Assembly: GCA_964575715.1 (NCBI GenBank)
Contig: CAZNSG010000166.1
Span: 1 to 6,397 of the forward strand
From: PNAI01 sp964575715
GTDB taxonomy: Bacteria > Pseudomonadota > Alphaproteobacteria > Rhizobiales > Xanthobacteraceae
DNA: 6,397 nt
Direction of reading: 5' to 3'
A model generated the notes under the pieces. That model was not told where the DNA came from, did no database searches, and saw only the letters and a program-made list of their open reading frames with translations. The position numbers were made by a program, and so were the translations under genes. Shown here in pieces: positions 5,704 through 6,397 of the stretch (position 1 is the first letter of the stretch; the number at the start of each line of letters is the position of its first letter).

Positions 5704-5848
5704 TCCGTCCTTGGCAGGCCTGGCAGCGACCTACTCTCCCAAGTCTCCGTGACTTAGTACCATTGGCGCAGAGGAGATTAACGGCCGAGTTCGGGATGGG
5801 ATCGGGTACAGGCTCCCCGCTAATACCACCAGGCCGGCGAAGGACGGA
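5704..5848 (-). other. Extended processing stem around 5S rRNA
   Basis: Bases 5704-5723 and 5829-5848 are complementary over 20 positions with two mismatches. The stem includes helix I of 5S and continues about 13 bp outside it, as in precursor 5S stems trimmed by RNase E or similar nucleases. The distal arm is the part duplicated in the 5S remnant near 4926. Confidence 0.7.
5717..5835 (-). rRNA. rrf: 5S ribosomal RNA
   Basis: A complete 5S gene of about 119 bases. Read on the minus strand it begins GGCCTGGTGG, contains the conserved CCCGATCCCATCCCGAACTC block of loop B/helix III and GGTACT...GGGAGAGTAGGTCGC of helices IV-V, and ends CCAGGCC, which pairs with the start. Helix IV is a clean AAGTC/GACTT stem. 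The exact ends are uncertain by a few bases. It is the last rRNA gene before the terminator. Confidence 0.96.
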
Positions 5849-5999
5849 GCGGGAGTCAGGTGTCAGGAACCAGGCGTCAGGACGCAAGATTGCCTACCGA
5901 CTTCCGCACAAGCTGGTCATTTCCGCACCTGGGTTCATCATCGACGTCAGGATTCCTGACGCCTGACTCCCGAACCCTGGAACGGGCATTGAAGATAAG

Positions 6000-6000
<1 letters not shown>
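5849..6000 (-). repeat. 23S-5S spacer with long hairpin built from GTCAGG motifs
   Basis: The spacer is about 150 bases. Its ends carry a 20-bp inverted repeat with one mismatch (5850-5869 with 5953-5972) built from GAGTCAGG, TGTCAGGA and GCGTCAGGA words; another copy of GCGTCAGGA lies at 5874-5882. The loop of about 80 bases contains TTCCGCAC twice (about 5902 and 5921). No tRNA is encoded here. The stem could present an RNase III site between 23S and 5S, or be a dispersed genomic repeat inserted in the spacer. Confidence 0.65.

Positions 6001-6397
<397 letters not shown>

Overview
The window looks like a GC-rich alphaproteobacterium, probably Hyphomicrobiales. The basis is the 5S and 23S rRNA sequence, an initiator tRNA with the A29-U41 pair typical of rhizobial relatives, and the protein families present. 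This is judged by eye; no search was run. Nearly everything right of the tRNA is read on the minus strand, so the transcription order there runs right to left.

Right part (about 4850-6397): the 3' end of a 23S rRNA gene, cut by the window edge, then a 23S-5S spacer with a long hairpin, then an intact 5S rRNA gene enclosed in an extended processing stem. A strong intrinsic terminator follows at about 5646-5675. Beyond it lies a complete DinJ/RelB-YafQ type II toxin-antitoxin operon with its own promoter and ribosome binding sites. Directly after the toxin is a second, truncated copy of the 3' part of the 5S gene (about 4926-5000) and a hairpin that may be another terminator. The toxin-antitoxin unit is therefore bracketed by direct repeats of 5S sequence. 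This is the most unusual architecture in the window.

Middle (2221-4775): a two-gene unit made of a glutathione S-transferase-like protein and, five bases later, a 562-residue TPR protein with a C-terminal GT9-like glycosyltransferase domain. Then comes the initiator tRNA-fMet gene with encoded CCA, a candidate promoter and a good terminator. In many alphaproteobacteria tRNA-fMet directly follows 5S in the rrn operon; here about 3.4 kb lies between them.

Left part (1-2082): lower in GC (about 50% in sampled rows of the secreted-protein gene, against about 70% in a sampled row of the TPR gene). It holds an orphan MlaC-type periplasmic lipid-carrier gene on the plus strand and a divergent gene for a small secreted protein of unknown function. 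Further left are a decayed fragment of a TIR-domain gene with an in-frame stop and, at the very edge, repeats resembling the end of an IS21-family element. This part has the look of accessory DNA that has seen insertion and decay.

The genes do not form one pathway. The envelope theme (MlaC-like carrier, secreted protein, possible glycosyltransferase) is suggestive only.
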